Shown in pieces: positions 62,797 to 64,000 of a stretch of DNA of 64,000 nucleotides (within the stretch, counting starts at the first letter, position 1; every line of letters begins with the position of its first letter). The notes under the pieces are model-generated. The model was not told the DNA's origin. It saw nothing but the letters and a program-made list of their open reading frames with translations, and searched no databases. Source of the stretch: Adenanthera pavonina (lineage: Eukaryota > Streptophyta > Magnoliopsida > Fabales > Fabaceae); the NCBI GenBank assembly GCA_026686845.1, contig JAIVEN010000015.1, forward strand, positions 4,603,001 through 4,667,000, read 5' to 3'. Both the position numbers and the translations under genes were made by a program.

Positions 62797-64000
62797 GTGA
62801 ATTTATAGTCCTTTGATTTTTTTTTTCTAATTTTGTGACTTCTGTGAATGTTAGAGATGAAAGTTGAACTCAAAGATATAAGGAGTTAAGCCACTAAGAT
62901 AAATGGAGGAAATTATTTTCTATATTATGAAGTCTGGCCATTCTTAAAATACAACATTGTGTGCAAACTATCAATTATGCAGTATTCAAATGGTAATTGA
63001 CTCTATAAGCCAGGTAGACTTACGTTGCAGATGCTGGTAAAATAGATCAAAGATAAGATGAAATGAGTTGTTTGTAGAGTTTAATGCTTTTAAGTTTGAT
63101 AATGATGAAGATCATGATTGTATAGGATGTTTAAATTCCACATAGAGTAGTATGAGATGCTCTATAAAATATTTAATTGGGATGATTCTCTTATTTCAAT
63201 AATTAGCATTTAGTGGAGAGTTTCCTACCTCATTTAGGTGTCCCTCAATTGGTATCAAAGCTAGTCAGTGGCTCTATAAAGGGTTATCTATTAAGGATTC
63301 TAATTGGTGGAGGATTCTAACCAATGAGAACACCAAATGAAGTGTCGCTAAGTGTAACTGCTTGGATGTTGGCTCTCTGAGGGGGCTGATTGATGGAGAC
63401 CAATATAGTATGAGATGCCTAATTACTACACTTAGTAGTATAGGATACTCTATAAGGTATTCGAGTGGGTTAGTTCTATCACCCCAATAGTTAGTTTTTG
63501 TGGTAGGATTTCCTTCCTCACTTGTGTGCCCGTCAGATAATTGAATAACCAGTAACCCCAAGGGACTTCAAATTGTAGCAACCTTTAGCTTTGAGGAATA
63601 GCTCTTTCTTCCTTATCATGCTGGGATTATCCAGAACTTCTGATGAATTCTCAGTTTTAAAGTAACTTTAAGCATTATTCAGTGTTACTGCAATTATTTG
63701 ATACATTACATTGGCACATAAAGTTTCTAACCATAAAGTTTCATGAAAAAGTGGTTTTCCAATTAGGCGTTCAAATTCTAAATTGTTTATCTAAGAAAAT
63801 TATTAGAATCATGTGATGGTGGACAGGGATGATGCTTTGTAGTTTAACTAATTTAATCTGGACACGTTTAAAGTTGAATGGAGGCATAGATTTCTTAAAC
63901 TGCCTAGGATTACAGACTGATTTTTGAAAAGTGATGTAAGATGTTTAATGCCTATGTTCATAAGTCATATCCTCTGGTTACTGTTTTGGTATCTCTCTCG
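62797..64000 (+). other. Translocator intron running to the right edge
   Basis: No further coding exon is recognisable. It contains the TRIM element described separately. Confidence 0.55.
63115..63535 (+). mobile_element. TRIM (miniature LTR retrotransposon), about 421 bp
   Basis: Two diverged direct repeats act as short LTRs: 63115-63247 (133 bp) and 63387-63535 (149 bp). Both start TGATTG and share AGTATGAGATGC, then CTCTATAA-ATT and CAATA-TTAG, then TTTCCT-CCTCA-TT-GTGT, and end CA. Right after the first comes TGGTATCAAAGC, a one-mismatch match to the initiator-tRNA-Met primer site (TGGTATCAGAGC). Just before the second comes a purine tract (GAGGGGGC). There is no coding capacity. The flanks GATCA and GATAA could be a worn 5-bp target duplication. 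Confidence 0.7.

Overview
This window is nuclear DNA of a flowering plant, most likely a eudicot. The evidence is GT-AG introns with AT-rich flanks, plant-only gene families (LRR-VIII receptor kinase, TBL/PMR5 acyltransferases, EC1 egg-cell peptide) and plant-type transposons. I cannot name the species from sequence alone.

Layout. 1-10895 (minus): 22 of the expected exons of an LRR-malectin receptor kinase; the last kinase exon is off the left edge or absent. 10900-13600: its upstream region, which is clearly homologous to the upstream region of an unrelated gene at 42.6 kb. 13.5-19.1 kb: a repeat-rich block with a frameshifted, intronless OB-fold gene copy ending in poly(A), degenerate 235-bp tandem repeats, an LTR-like leader, and a 1456-bp solo LTR with a perfect 5-bp target duplication. 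22079-36445: a CACTA-type element with 15-bp inverted ends and a GTA/GTA target duplication. It is split by a 13.5-kb Helitron whose ends can also be read. The Helitron carries a Rep/helicase gene that stays open over ten exons (1670 aa) and a replication-protein-A-like gene. 37901-38308 (plus): a single-exon EC1 gamete-activation peptide. 38944-58257 (minus): three tandem five-exon TBL (PMR5/GDS-DxxH) genes, A, B and C; A and B are open, and C has a 4-bp insertion that truncates it before the DxxH motif. 60657 to beyond 62796 (plus): the first four coding exons of a sugar-phosphate/nucleotide-sugar translocator with a leader rich in upstream ORFs. Its next intron holds a 421-bp TRIM element.

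The host genes are not an operon and show no shared pathway. The receptor kinase and the TBL proteins could both act at or on the cell wall, but that is only a family-level remark. The strongest observations are: (i) the nested Helitron-in-CACTA structure with base-level ends and an apparently intact transposase; (ii) the shared promoter, including the TATA box, of the receptor kinase and TBL-A, which TBL-B and TBL-C lack; (iii) the recent frameshift in TBL-C. I found nothing that looks like an entirely new kind of system.

Limits: all exon borders were read by eye from splice motifs, reading frame and comparison between paralogs. No alignment or database search was possible.
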